Origin: Bradyrhizobium sp. CB3481
Lineage (GTDB): Bacteria > Pseudomonadota > Alphaproteobacteria > Rhizobiales > Xanthobacteraceae
Length of the DNA stretch: 64,000 nt
NCBI RefSeq assembly: GCF_029714305.1
Contig: NZ_CP121647.1
Coordinates: 4,050,501-4,114,500, forward strand
Direction of reading: 5' to 3'
The notes under the pieces were generated by a model that was not told the origin of the DNA, did not search any database, and worked only from the letters and a program-made list of their open reading frames with translations. Numbering within the stretch: position 1 is the stretch's first letter; every line of letters begins with the position of its first letter. Positions 29,932 to 38,824 of the stretch are shown one piece after another. A program made the translations under genes and the position numbers.

Positions 29932-30807
29932 TCACTTTTGGACGCGCGCCGGCGAGGCGTTAGGCTTCAGGTTCAACAGATTGCCGGTGAGGATCAGCAC
30001 GGCGCCGGTCACGGTGAACAGATCGAGCCGCTCCGAGTAGATCAGCCAGCCGGCGGCGGCGCTCAGGGGAACCCGCAGAAAATCCATCGGGATCACCACG
30101 GTCGCGTCTGCATGCAGCATCGCGCGCGCCATGCAGTAGTGCGAGAACGTGCCGCAAAAAGCGATCACGACCACCCAGAACCAGAGATGGGCAGCGGGCC
30201 ACTGCCAGACATAGAGCGCGGGAAACAGGCCCGCGGCCGACTGCACCACCAGCATCCAGAACATGATCGCGAGCGGCTGCTCGGTACGCGTCAGCGATTT
30301 CACCATCGCGACCGAAACGCCGAACCCGAGGGCGGCGCCAAGCGCAATCAACTGCCCGGGATTGATTTCGCTGGTGGCCGGACGAACGATCACGACCACG
30401 CCGACGAGGCCGAGTACGATCGCCGCGATCTTCCAGACCGTCATGCGCTCGCCGAGAAACGTCGCGGCGAGAAGCGCGGTCCAGATCGGCATGGTGAATT
30501 CAATGGCCACCACCTGGCCGATCGGGATCAGCGTCAGCGCAAAGAACCAGCCAAGCTGTGCGCCATAATGGATGATATTGCGCGCCACGTGCTGCGGCAG
30601 GCGCGTCGTTTTCATCGCCGCCAAGCCACCGCTCGCGTGGATCAGCGGATACAGCATCAGGAAGCCAATGATCGAGCGCATCTCCATGAGCTGGAACACG
30701 TTGATCTCGCGCGCGGCCTCGCGTCCGGCGATCGCGATCACCAGCATCAAGGTGAGCCAGCCGGCCATCCACAGCGCGGCCAGGGGTTTCGAAGGTGTGC
30801 GATCCAT
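29932..30807 (-). CDS. EamA/DMT-family transporter
   Basis: A 291-residue inner-membrane protein with about ten hydrophobic segments in two repeated halves, the EamA arrangement. Signs are GWLTLMLVIAIAGREA, MLYPLIHASGG, GQVVAIEFTMPIWTALLAATFLGERMT (typical 'FLGE' motif) and SLTRTEQPLAIMFWMLVVQ, then a second-half FLRVPLSAAAGWLIYSERLD. The substrate is unknown (amino acids or metabolites in the family). Start 30807 gives normal length; the upstream extension is GC-rich non-coding. A terminator lies downstream. Confidence 0.88.
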   Translation of the reverse strand: MDRTPSKPLAALWMAGWLTLMLVIAIAGREAAREINVFQLMEMRSIIGFLMLYPLIHASGGLAAMKTTRLPQHVARNIIHYGAQLGWFFALTLIPIGQVVAIEFTMPIWTALLAATFLGERMTVWKIAAIVLGLVGVVVIVRPATSEINPGQLIALGAALGFGVSVAMVKSLTRTEQPLAIMFWMLVVQSAAGLFPALYVWQWPAAHLWFWVVVIAFCGTFSHYCMARAMLHADATVVIPMDFLRVPLSAAAGWLIYSERLDLFTVTGAVLILTGNLLNLKPNASPARVQK

Positions 30808-30974
30808 GTGTGAGGCGAGGGGTTGGGCAGGCGGGTAGCGGCGAACCCGCCACAACCCGCCACAATTAGCAACGTGCAAATGCGCGGGGGCAGCGATGCG
30901 CCGCGCCGCAAATTCGCTGTGGGAGCAACCGGCGGTCAATGCTAAGAGCGCGGGTCTTCAGGGAGGACTTACGC

Positions 30975-31373
30975 ATGCGCATCTTGCAACCGGCCGAATG
31001 GTCGAAACCCCGCGGCTTCTCGCACGGCGTCGAATTCGGCGCTTCGGGCAAATGGATCGTGCTGGCCGGCCAGACCGGCGGCGACGAGAAGGGCGAGTAC
31101 GCCCCTGACATGGCCGCGCAGGTCGGCACCGCGCTGCGGCGCATCGTCAAGCTGCTCGGCGAAGCCGGGGCAGGACCCGAGCACATTGTGCGCCTGACCT
31201 GGTATTTGACCAGCCGCAGCGAGTACGAAGCGGCAGGGCCCGGTATCGGCGCGGCCTGGAAGGAAACGCTGGGGCGCAATTTCCCGCCTTCGACGCTGCT
31301 CTATATCGAAGGGCTGGTCGACTACCGGGCGAAAGTCGAAATCGAAGTCACGGCCTTCGTGCCCACGGCCTGA
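30975..31373 (+). CDS. RidA/YjgF-family protein
   Basis: A 132-residue RidA-type protein; RidA deaminases remove reactive enamines and imines. Blocks are RILQPAEWSKPRGFSHGVEF, LAGQTGGDEKGEYAPDMAAQ, RIVKLLGEAGAGPEHIVRLTWYLTSRSEY and TLLYIEGLVDYRAKVEIEVTAF. In classic RidA an Arg near the C-terminal strand sits just before the E.E; here DYRAKVEIE keeps a basic residue, but whether it is the catalytic Arg is unclear. ATG 30975 has GGGAGG upstream. A divergent gap with the EamA gene gives room for two promoters. Confidence 0.85.
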   Translation: MRILQPAEWSKPRGFSHGVEFGASGKWIVLAGQTGGDEKGEYAPDMAAQVGTALRRIVKLLGEAGAGPEHIVRLTWYLTSRSEYEAAGPGIGAAWKETLGRNFPPSTLLYIEGLVDYRAKVEIEVTAFVPTA

Positions 31374-31417
31374 AGGCCCACGAAGACCTGCCATTGCTAC
31401 AAGGGAAAATTCCGACC

Positions 31418-31621
31418 ATGACCATCTCCCGACCGACCACCGCTGACTTCGTGACTGCCTTCGCGACCGGCTGGCCCGAACAGCAGCCCCACATCATGGT
31501 GCTGTCGTTGACGACGCATAAGGGCGTGCAGGATTTTGCTTTCAACAAGGAGCAGGCCTTGCTGATCGCCAAGACGATCAAGGAGACCGCGGCGAAGCTC
31601 GAGAAGCCGAAGACGAGCTGA
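31418..31621 (+). CDS. small hypothetical protein
   Basis: A 67-residue protein starting MTISRPTTADFV with an AGGGAA ribosome site. Features: a beta-type core (PHIMVLSLTTHKGVQDFAFN) and a C-terminal helix (EQALLIAKTIKETAAKLEK). No cysteines, no signal, no membrane segment. It follows the RidA gene by 44 bases on the same strand and may be cotranscribed. No family recognised. Confidence 0.6.
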   Translation: MTISRPTTADFVTAFATGWPEQQPHIMVLSLTTHKGVQDFAFNKEQALLIAKTIKETAAKLEKPKTS

Positions 31622-31636
31622 GGAAAATTCCGGCTG

Positions 31637-31682
31637 TCGTCGCCCGCCCCAGTGCGCAATTGCGCACAAGGCGGGCGACGAC
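31637..31682. repeat. dispersed palindrome (CGCCCGCCCCAGTGCGCAATT family)
   Basis: Outer arms gtcgtcgcccgcc / ggcgggcgacgac enclose the 14-bp perfect palindrome TGCGCAATTGCGCA. The core recurs at about 16137-16180. It lies between the hypothetical gene and the convergent secreted protein gene. Confidence 0.8.
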
Positions 31683-31698
31683 AATCATTGTGGCCTAC

Positions 31699-32253
31699 CT
31701 ACTTCGACAGCGAAATATTCGCGGCGCGGAACTGGCTGTCGGCGCGCAGTGCGATGTGCTGCTTGTTGCCGGTGGTCTTCAGCGAGATGTTGGCGGCAAA
31801 GCCGGCCGCCTGGGCGACGACCTGGAAGCTGCCGCCGGCGCCGCGGCCCTGAATGGTGCCGCCGACATTGCGGCTGGATTCAGTCCAGGTGCCGCTGACT
31901 TCACCGCCGGCTGCAACGACCGCTGCCGAGAGGTTGAACTTATAGGCGTCGCTGGCGCAGGTGAGGGCCATCTCCATGCTTGGTCCGGCTACCTTGTAAA
32001 TTGCGCGGCAACGAATCCGCTCGCTCGAACCGTCGTCGAGGGTCACAGTGCCGCCGCCGGACCACGAGCCGGCCATGCCCGCGAAGGCGCTCGATTGCGC
32101 CTGGCTCGGCGAGGCCGCGGACGCGGCCATAAAAAACGCGACGGCTGCAAATGTCAGCCGCCGCGCTTGGACGAAAGATTGTGAGGTCTGGCTTGCCTTA
32201 CTGACGGGACGCTTCCCATCGACCGCTGCACGCGACACCAGCTGAAGCCCCAT
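31699..32253 (-). CDS. exported hypothetical protein
   Basis: A 184-residue protein with a delayed signal segment (RRLTFAAVAFFMAASAASPSQA, residues 31-52) and a mature part beginning SAFAGMAGSWSGGGTVTLDDG, a beta-rich domain with two cysteines. It starts at 32253 (ribosome site GGGGAAATGGA), overlapping the preceding gene by 56 bases. The pair looks like an operon of two small exported beta-rich proteins; the long n-region is unusual, and a later start would lose the signal. Confidence 0.7.
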   Translation of the reverse strand: MGLQLVSRAAVDGKRPVSKASQTSQSFVQARRLTFAAVAFFMAASAASPSQAQSSAFAGMAGSWSGGGTVTLDDGSSERIRCRAIYKVAGPSMEMALTCASDAYKFNLSAAVVAAGGEVSGTWTESSRNVGGTIQGRGAGGSFQVVAQAAGFAANISLKTTGNKQHIALRADSQFRAANISLSK

Positions 32254-32551
32254 TCCATTTCCCCGATCCGGAGTTGCCACTGAGTTGACCGTTCGCATAT
32301 GCACCATTGATCGAGACTCGCACAAGTCCCCCGCTGCCGACCGTGCCGGAGACCGGGCCGCCGGAAATCTTGCCGTCGGCGACATTCACCGACGCGGTAG
32401 TCTGCGCATCGCAACTGCCCGTTTTTGTGACGACGGTAACCTGCCACAGGCCGTCATAGGGGCTCTGGGCGGAGGCGGGAGCGGTGGCAAGGGTGGCGGC
32501 GGACGCAAGAAACGAAACAAGCAACAGGTTGCGGATGCGGTTGGAGCGCAT
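32198..32551 (-). CDS. exported hypothetical protein
   Basis: A 117-residue protein with signal peptide (MRSNRIRNLLLVSFLASAATLATAPASA) and a small beta-rich mature domain starting SPYDGLWQVTVVTKTGSCD. Two cysteines (GSCDAQ and GVACSGRW) could form a disulfide. It lies upstream of and overlaps the next exported protein gene (31699-32253). Both share a GLW/GSW beginning after the cleavage site. No family is recognised. Confidence 0.75.
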   Translation of the reverse strand: MRSNRIRNLLLVSFLASAATLATAPASAQSPYDGLWQVTVVTKTGSCDAQTTASVNVADGKISGGPVSGTVGSGGLVRVSINGAYANGQLSGNSGSGKWNGASAGVACSGRWEASRQ

Positions 32552-32755
32552 GGGTCAGATCCCCGAATTGTGTGTGATGGAGCGCCTTATCTTGTCACAA
32601 TGTGTTCAAACTTGGGTGCGACGCAGCACTGAGGAAAGTTCCCGGGATTTCAAACACATCAAGGTGAATCCGGTTCCGGGCGGGGAACGAAAAATTCGCC
32701 GATTCCGCCCAATTTGACCGCGATTCGAGAACCCCTTACGGTATTATGGTGGGGA

Positions 32756-33355
32756 TCAGTGTTTGGCGTCCGAAAGGCTCGGCGCCTGGGTGGCGAACTC
32801 CTCCTCCTGCGGTGTGGCCGGGAGGTTGTTGTGGGTCTTGGCGTGAAAAATGACGTCAGTCAGCAACTTCTGACCTAGCGGCGCCAGCGCGCGCTCCCAG
32901 AGTTCGCGGGCCGTCTCGCCCTTCCTGACGAAGACCCATTCCTGCGCGGCGATGGCGCCCGCATCCATTCGGTCGGCGAGATGGTAGACGGTGCCGCCGG
33001 CGATGGGATCGCCCTCCTTGATCGTCCATTCGACCGCAGCGATGCCGCGATGGCGGGGCAGCAGCGAGGGGTGGTAGCCGATGCCGCCGAGTTTAGAAGC
33101 CGCCAGCGCTTCCCGGGTGACACGGGCATGGCTGTGCGCGGTCACGATCAGGTCGGTATTGGGGGCAATTTCCGAGGCTGCGACCCGTTTCGGATCGGCC
33201 TGTACGATGAGATCGACCCCCGCGGCCCGCGCGGCGGCGGCAAGCCGGTCCTCGCCATCGTGAACGACGACGCGGACGATATCGACCCCTTGTTCGCGCA
33301 GCGTGTTGAATGTTGTCACGCCAAAATGGCGGGAACCGACCAGGGTAATCCGCAT
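32756..33355 (-). CDS. formyltransferase-family protein
   Basis: A 199-residue protein with the formyltransferase N-domain fold (as in methionyl-tRNA and UDP-4-amino-arabinose formyltransferases). Motifs are MRITLVGSRHFGVTTFNTL, the catalytic-type YHPSLLPRHRGIAAVEWTI (HxSLLP..RG) and GGTVYHLADRMDAGAI (D as catalytic residue). It lacks the C-terminal OB domain that Fmt uses for tRNA, so it is a short family member, probably acting on a small molecule. No helper genes surround it. Confidence 0.85.
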   Translation of the reverse strand: MRITLVGSRHFGVTTFNTLREQGVDIVRVVVHDGEDRLAAAARAAGVDLIVQADPKRVAASEIAPNTDLIVTAHSHARVTREALAASKLGGIGYHPSLLPRHRGIAAVEWTIKEGDPIAGGTVYHLADRMDAGAIAAQEWVFVRKGETARELWERALAPLGQKLLTDVIFHAKTHNNLPATPQEEEFATQAPSLSDAKH

Positions 33356-33501
33356 ACGTTCCGTCCGTCGTTAATCAGGCCGACATGCCCTAGCACACCC
33401 TGGCGGGCTGTTTCGATGCCGCCCCAACGGCTTTTGGGTTATCAACAAGGCGCGGCGGCCGACCAGCCCCTTGATAGCGCGGCGTCGCCTGCGAAGCCTG
33501 G

Positions 33502-33747
33502 TCACCACGAGAGGATTCGCAGCGTGGGCTTGGAATAAGCGGGGATCGGCGGCGCGGCCGGTTCGGACCGTTGCTCGGCCGCCATTTGCAGGCACGCCCG
33601 CAGGTCGGCGCTGCATTGCTTCATCTGGTTGCGCAGCTCGCGCCGGGAGAAGGTGGTGAGCGAGGAATCGCCAAGCTGCTGCCAGGCATCGCGCAGCCAT
33701 TGCTGCAGGGCGCGGATATCGGCTTCGAGGACCTCAGGCTGGTTCAT
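33502..33747 (-). CDS. small helical hypothetical protein
   Basis: An 81-residue protein starting MNQPEVLEADIRALQQWLRDAWQQL, strongly helical and amphipathic; one RNQMKQCSADLRACLQ segment carries two cysteines. The C-terminal third is Pro-rich. The start is not certain: the ribosome site upstream of 33747 is poor and the frame extends to 33834. No family recognised; a coiled-coil protein-protein role is conceivable. Confidence 0.5.
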   Translation of the reverse strand: MNQPEVLEADIRALQQWLRDAWQQLGDSSLTTFSRRELRNQMKQCSADLRACLQMAAEQRSEPAAPPIPAYSKPTLRILSW

Positions 33748-33899
33748 GCCGGGCAGGATCTCAGACGTGATCGCGCCATGATTAGGTCTGATTCTCACAG
33801 CGCCGCCTACTCCGTAACAAGGCGGAGAGCGCAAAAAGCCGCGCTGGAGGCGAGGGAACGCCCGCCTTACATGACGGTTGGTGCTCCCTGGAGAGTTCG

Positions 33900-34307
33900 A
33901 TGACCCGCCATCCGGCGCTTGTTCTCATCGTCGCGCTTGCGCTGATCGCCCCCGCAAAGGCATTCGCGCAGCTGACGCCGCCGGCTGGCTCGGCCGGCGC
34001 GGGTAATTCGCCGATCTCGGGCGTGCCGTTCGGCCCGGCCAATCCGAGCGCGCTTTCCGACCCGAGCGGGATTGGTAATGCCGCAAGGATTCCGCCGCTC
34101 CAGCCCAATCCTCGGCCTCCGCCGCTGCCGCCGGTATTGTCCAACCGTACGGTTGATACGCCGTCGCCGCGCGCGCGTCCGGTGACGCCGCCCGGCGCGT
34201 CGCAGCGGATCTACAGCGCGCGTCAGGCCTATCCGCGCAAGCCGCCGGTTCGGCAGCGGGGCCGCCCCCAAGTGAGCACATTCACCGGCATCTGCCGTGG
34301 CTGCTAG
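33900..34307 (+). CDS. proline-rich exported hypothetical protein
   Basis: A 135-residue exported protein with signal peptide (MTRHPALVLIVALALIAPAKAFAQ) followed by a Pro/Gly/Ser/Arg-rich disordered chain (PPLQPNPRPPPLPP) and a C-terminal QVSTFTGICRGC. The terminal two cysteines (C-RG-C) may form a disulfide. GGAGAG is the ribosome site. No family recognised; I would not assign a function. Confidence 0.75.
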   Translation: MTRHPALVLIVALALIAPAKAFAQLTPPAGSAGAGNSPISGVPFGPANPSALSDPSGIGNAARIPPLQPNPRPPPLPPVLSNRTVDTPSPRARPVTPPGASQRIYSARQAYPRKPPVRQRGRPQVSTFTGICRGC

Positions 34308-34444
34308 CGGCCGGCGCGATCGCGACAGGAACGATTTTCTCCCGGCGGACTTATCCGAAGTTAAAGCGCAACACTCATGCGTGCTGGTTCCTGCATGGCT
34401 GATGCCGCGTATTGCAAATTGCCCTTGCGGCAGGGATGACAGGC

Positions 34445-36781
34445 ATGAACCTCCAGCAGCGGACGGCCAAGACACTTCCCCAAAAGGGCCTGTCTGACAC
34501 CTCAGAGCTTGCCCGCATGCCCCATGAAGAATGGCTGGGCGCGCGTGAAGACAAGCTTGCCGTTACCTTTGAACATGTCGGGGTCGGGATCGTCGAGATC
34601 GATCAGGCCGGGCGGCTGCTGCGCGTCAACCAGAAGGTCTGCGATCTCATGGGCTATGAGGCAGCCGATCTGCTCGGCCGCTCCGTCTTCAACGAAACTT
34701 CGCCCCCCGACGTCGCGCAGGACCTTGCACTATTCAGGCGGCAGATCGCCGGGGAGATCGATCGCTACACGATCGAAAAGCGTCTCGTCCGCAAGGACGG
34801 TTCATGCATCTGGGTGGAAGTAACATCCTCAAGCGTCCGCGATGCATCGGGGAATTTCCTTTACGCGGTGCGCGTTCAGCACGACATCAGCGCCCGCAAG
34901 CAAACCGAACAGGCGCTGGCGCGCCGCAGCGAGGAGCAGGCGGCGCTGTTCCACTTTTCCGAAAGGCTGCAATACGCCACGTCGCTGCCCGACGTTTACA
35001 ACGCCGCCCTTGATGCCATCCTGGCGGCGCTCGCCTGCCAGCGCGCTTCCATCCTCTTGTTCGACGACAGCGACGTGATGCGTTTCATCGGATGGCGCGG
35101 CCTGTCGGACGGTTACCGGCGGGCGGTCGAAGGCCATTCGCCGTGGAGCAGGGATGAGGGCAATCCGCGGCCGGTCTATTTCGAGGACGTCGGCAAATCG
35201 GATATTTCTGACGCGCTGAAAGAAGCGATTGCGCAAGAACGCATCGCGGCCGTTGCCTTCATTCCGATCCTGATCAGCGGCCGGCTCGCCGGCAAGTTCA
35301 TGGCCTATTACGACCGGCCGCATCCCTTCGAGGAACCGGAGCTGGACGTCGCGTTGACGCTGGCGCGGCAACTTGGCTTCGGCATCGCGAGGCTGCGCGC
35401 GGAAGAGGCGAGACGTGCCGCAGAGGAGCAAGCGCAGCAGCTTGCCTCGATCGTGGAATCCTCCGACGATGCCATCGTCAGCAAGGATCTGAACGGCATC
35501 ATCCGCACCTGGAATTCAGGCGCCGAGCGGCTGTTCGGCTACAGCGCTGGCGAGGTCATCGACAAGCCCGTGACCATTCTGTTCCCGCCAGGGCGCGAAG
35601 ATGAGGAGCCCGGCATTCTCGCGCGCATCCGGAACGGCGAGCGCATCCATCATTACGAGACGGTTCGCCGGCGCAAGGACGGCACCCTGCTGGACATTTC
35701 GCTGACTGTCTCGCCGGTGCGCAACGGCAGCGGGAGCATTGTCGGCGCATCGAAGATCGCCCGCGACATCACTGATCGCAAGGCGGCCGAACGCAAGCTG
35801 CGCGAGAGCGAGCAGCGTCTTTCGGAGTTGCTGGCAGCAATACCGGCGGCGGTCTACACCACCGACGCGCAGGGCAAGATCACCTACTTCAACCCGGCGG
35901 CAGTCGAATTCTCAGGGCGCACGCCGGAGCTCGGCAGCGACGAATGGTGCGTGACATGGAAATTGTTCATGCCTGACGGCACGCCGCTTCCGCATGACCA
36001 GTGTCCGATGGCGGTGGCGCTGAAGGAAGGGCGCGCGGTGCGGGGCGCCGAGGCGGTCGCCGAGCGGCCGGACGGCACGCGGGTGCCCTTCATTCCGTTC
36101 CCGACGCCGCTGCGGGATTCATCCGGCAACGTCGTCGGCGCCATCAATATGCTGGTCGACATCAGCGAGCGGCGGCAGGCGGAAACCCAGCAGCGGCTTT
36201 TGCTCGACGAGCTCAACCATCGCACCAAGAACAACATGCAGATGCTGCAATCGCTGCTGTTCGCGGCGGCCAGGACCGCGCATAGCGACGAGGCGCGAAA
36301 GGTCTTGAACGAAGCCAGCGCGCGGATCGCGGCCATGGCGGCGGCCCAGCGCGTGCTGTACGGCCGAAGCGATGCGAGCCGGTTCGCGGCGGAAGAATTC
36401 TTGCCGGCGGTCTGCGAAACCATCCGTCAGTTGCTGCCCTCTGGTGCGCGCATCGACTGCGGCGCGGCGCGCGGCGTGCTTTCCAACGATGTGGCGATGC
36501 CGCTCGCGCTGATATTGAACGAGCTCCTGACCAACGCCGTAAAGCACGGCGTCAAGGACGATGCGTCACGGGCCGTTCGCGTCAACCTGGCTGGCGGCGA
36601 GGGCGGGCGGCTGGTGCTCTGCGTCGAGGACGATGGCGAAGGGTTTGACCTCGAGGCGGTGCGCCGGACCTCATCCGGGCTTCAGCTCGTGCTCGGCCTT
36701 GCGCGCCAGCTGCGCGGAACGTTGTCCGTCACGAAAAATCCTTCGCGAGCGTGCGTCGATTTTCCCGCCGCGAAAATCTAG
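34445..36781 (+). CDS. PAS/GAF sensor histidine kinase of the HWE/HisKA_2 type
   Basis: A 778-residue soluble kinase. Domain order: PAS (about 40-155, LAVTFEHVGVGIVEID), GAF (about 175-330, FHFSERLQYATSLPDVYNAA), PAS (about 340-460), PAS (about 465-590), then the kinase core: phospho-acceptor helix LDELNHRTKNNMQMLQSLL (HisKA_2 type, 'NHRxKN') and HATPase with ILNELLTNAVKHGV and VEDDGEGF. Starts at 34445 because AGGGA sits 9 bases upstream; an in-frame TTG lies at 34412. It is followed 12 bases later by a single-domain response regulator, so it is a two-component pair. Confidence 0.9.
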   Translation: MNLQQRTAKTLPQKGLSDTSELARMPHEEWLGAREDKLAVTFEHVGVGIVEIDQAGRLLRVNQKVCDLMGYEAADLLGRSVFNETSPPDVAQDLALFRRQIAGEIDRYTIEKRLVRKDGSCIWVEVTSSSVRDASGNFLYAVRVQHDISARKQTEQALARRSEEQAALFHFSERLQYATSLPDVYNAALDAILAALACQRASILLFDDSDVMRFIGWRGLSDGYRRAVEGHSPWSRDEGNPRPVYFEDVGKSDISDALKEAIAQERIAAVAFIPILISGRLAGKFMAYYDRPHPFEEPELDVALTLARQLGFGIARLRAEEARRAAEEQAQQLASIVESSDDAIVSKDLNGIIRTWNSGAERLFGYSAGEVIDKPVTILFPPGREDEEPGILARIRNGERIHHYETVRRRKDGTLLDISLTVSPVRNGSGSIVGASKIARDITDRKAAERKLRESEQRLSELLAAIPAAVYTTDAQGKITYFNPAAVEFSGRTPELGSDEWCVTWKLFMPDGTPLPHDQCPMAVALKEGRAVRGAEAVAERPDGTRVPFIPFPTPLRDSSGNVVGAINMLVDISERRQAETQQRLLLDELNHRTKNNMQMLQSLLFAAARTAHSDEARKVLNEASARIAAMAAAQRVLYGRSDASRFAAEEFLPAVCETIRQLLPSGARIDCGAARGVLSNDVAMPLALILNELLTNAVKHGVKDDASRAVRVNLAGGEGGRLVLCVEDDGEGFDLEAVRRTSSGLQLVLGLARQLRGTLSVTKNPSRACVDFPAAKI

Positions 36782-36792
36782 AGCTGTAACCG

Positions 36793-37269
36793 ATGCCGCA
36801 GCATAATGCAGGGCACCTGGTGTCGCCATCTGAGCAGGACCGCACTGCGCCGCCGCCTGCCGAAGAAGCGCGACAGATGCAGGACAGGCAGGGGCCGGTC
36901 CGCGTCCTCATCGTCGAGGACGATTTCTTGATCGCCATGCAAACCGAAGTCGCGCTGACCGCGGCCGGCTTCGCCGTGGTCGGTCCGGCCACTACTGCCG
37001 AGGAGGCGGTCGAGCTGGCCCGCGAAGCACAGCCCTGGCTCGCCGTGATGGATATCCGCCTTGCCAGCCATCGCGATGGCATCGATGCCGCGCGGGAATT
37101 GTACGAGGACCTCGCCATCCGCTGCATCTTCGCCACCGCGCATGACGATGCACATACCCGTGGACGGGCGGAGCCCTATGCCCCGCTCGGATGGCTGCCC
37201 AAGCCCTACACCATGGCCTCGCTGGTCACCGTGGTCGCCGAGGCCGTCGCGCTGTTGAAGCGGCCGTAG
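36793..37269 (+). CDS. single-domain response regulator (receiver)
   Basis: A 158-residue receiver protein without an output domain. Pattern: VRVLIVEDDFLIAMQTEVAL (acidic pair), AVMDIRLAS with the phosphorylated Asp, CIFATAHDD (Thr/Ser) and GWLPKPYTMASL (Lys). A 34-residue Pro/Gln-rich N-terminal extension precedes it. Genes are 11 bases apart from the kinase, so kinase and receiver are an operon. Receivers of this kind often relay to PhyR/NepR-like or general stress systems, but none is adjacent. Confidence 0.9.
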   Translation: MPQHNAGHLVSPSEQDRTAPPPAEEARQMQDRQGPVRVLIVEDDFLIAMQTEVALTAAGFAVVGPATTAEEAVELAREAQPWLAVMDIRLASHRDGIDAARELYEDLAIRCIFATAHDDAHTRGRAEPYAPLGWLPKPYTMASLVTVVAEAVALLKRP

Positions 37270-37373
37270 CGTATCTCCGTCGGTTGCGCCCGAGTTTGGC
37301 GGGCCATCGCGCCCAGGTTTGGAACTTCCCGATTTTTCCCGAATTTGGTCCGGAGCATGACGAGAGGATGCCA

Positions 37374-37613
37374 ATGGCCAAGCGCTGGAGTGCCGAAGAC
37401 ATCGACGAACTCAGGAAGCTGTCCCAAGAATATTCAGTTCAAGCGATTGCCGAAAAAATGGATCGCACTGTCGGCGGCGTGGCGTTCAAGGCCCATCAAT
37501 TGGGCGTGCCGCTCAAGTCGCGCGCGCAGGCAGCCGATCCGAGCTATCCGGATTTAGATTGGGCTAATTCCGGCGAGAACAAATCTGTGCCTGACGAGAT
37601 CCAGTCGGGCTGA
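37374..37613 (+). CDS. small helix-turn-helix (SANT/Myb-like) protein
   Basis: A 79-residue protein: MAKRWSAEDIDELRKLSQEY...VQAIAEKMDRTVGGVAFKAHQLGVPLK. The pattern W..... L..L .... I A..M.RT...V..KA..L is that of a SANT/Myb-like or GcrA-like helix-turn-helix. The ATG at 37374 has GAGAGG 7 bases upstream, while the ATG at 37368 lies inside that site. It probably binds DNA. It follows the response regulator by about 100 bases with no terminator seen. Confidence 0.6.
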   Translation: MAKRWSAEDIDELRKLSQEYSVQAIAEKMDRTVGGVAFKAHQLGVPLKSRAQAADPSYPDLDWANSGENKSVPDEIQSG

Positions 37614-37656
37614 ACCACTGCGGGCTTTGCCTCAGGCGAAGTTCTCGCCGGCAAAA

Positions 37657-37743
37657 TCAGGCATCGGTGCGATAGGCATCCAGCGCGTGCGCGGCGAAGA
37701 TGCCGACGCTGACGAGTGCGAGAATCGCTGAGAGTTCGATCAT
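37657..37743 (-). CDS. 28-residue single-span membrane protein
   Basis: MIELSAILALVSVGIFAAHALDAYRTDA: one hydrophobic helix (about residues 4-20) with a polar tail. A good ribosome site (GGAGATGGAGCA) precedes the ATG at 37743. It is below the usual ORF cut-off. Small membrane proteins of this type are common in Bradyrhizobium. Function unknown. Confidence 0.6.
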   Translation of the reverse strand: MIELSAILALVSVGIFAAHALDAYRTDA

Positions 37744-38250
37744 TGCTCCATCTCCCGCGTGCTCATGGCAGCGAGGAATCTGCCGCGTGACTGGTTCCAG
37801 ATGAAATCGAAGATGAGTTGCATGTTGGCGTCCCTGTTTTCCTGACAACGAGGGACACGGCAGTTTGTTTCAGGTGCCGGTTGAGGCCAACGCTGAATGC
37901 GGCGTCGGCGCGGCGAAAGCTAGACCGAAAACGGCAGGACGTTCGGCCAGCGTTTCTTCATGCCCGCCGCAACCTGGAAGGCGAGGCGATTTTCCGTCCG
38001 GACGGCCAAGACCGGCTTGGCTTGCATCCGACGGTCAGCCGCCCGCTGCCGACCGCGCTGGCGCCTGACATATCGTTTGGATCGCGTATGCATCGGCATC
38101 GTTCCGGATATTTATGATCCTCTCACCGAGATTGCGGCTCGGCCATCAGGCCGGCTTTTTGCGGTGAGAGTGCGGCGCACAAACGGTTTTGCTTTGGCCT
38201 CACGCGAATCTGAGCGAAGCTTGGGTAGCGGCATGTCATTGGGGATGACC

Positions 38251-38343
38251 ATGGACGTTGTCGAGCTTGTGATTTACGGCTTGCTGGCAGTGTGGGGACC
38301 GCCTCTGTTGTTCGCGGCATATCTGTTGCGGCCGCTCAAATAA
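38251..38343 (+). CDS. 30-residue single-span membrane protein
   Basis: MDVVELVIYGLLAVWGPPLL... with a hydrophobic span over residues 5-25 and a final LRPLK. A GGGGATG ribosome site precedes ATG 38251. A double hairpin (38451-38488) follows at a suitable distance for a transcript end. Function unknown. Confidence 0.55.
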   Translation: MDVVELVIYGLLAVWGPPLLFAAYLLRPLK

Positions 38344-38450
38344 GCTGCCTTGCAATCCAGACGAAGCAACCGGCCGGCCATCGCGATCACGACGGCGATC
38401 AGGTAACGCACGTTCAGCCATACAGGACACGCTGCACTTCCTTGAGAAGA

Positions 38451-38488
38451 CAAGGCCGCCAGGCGATGCTGATCGCCAGACGGCCTTG
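38451..38488 (+). terminator. composite hairpin after the small membrane gene
   Basis: Outer stem CAAGGCCG/CGGCCTTG encloses inner stem GGCGAT-GCTG-ATCGCC. It lies about 108 bases after the stop at 38343. No T-run follows, so it may be a stabilising structure or part of a small RNA. Confidence 0.4.
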
Positions 38489-38824
38489 CTGGTGTGGGCC
38501 CGGACGCTTGGGGAACGTCCGGTGCTTGATCACTAGGCAAGCGCGCCGAGCGCGGCAACCGAACTCGCAACTTAACCTAACCGGTCAACGTTACTGCGCC
38601 CCCGTTCGGACCGGTTCAGCACCGGCTCATTGGGCCGCGCCGGCATGCTCCGACAATCTTTCCGCTCTGTTCACTTATGGACAGACGCTGCAGCTTTTTC
38701 CCGAGTTAATGCGGCTTTCCACGTCAATTCGTATTTGCCCGTCGTCCGGCGGTCGCCAATGACCGCCGGACTATTTGCAATCGGGGAGGGAAGCCTGCCG
38801 TCGTTTCACGCGGCCCGCCAAAAC

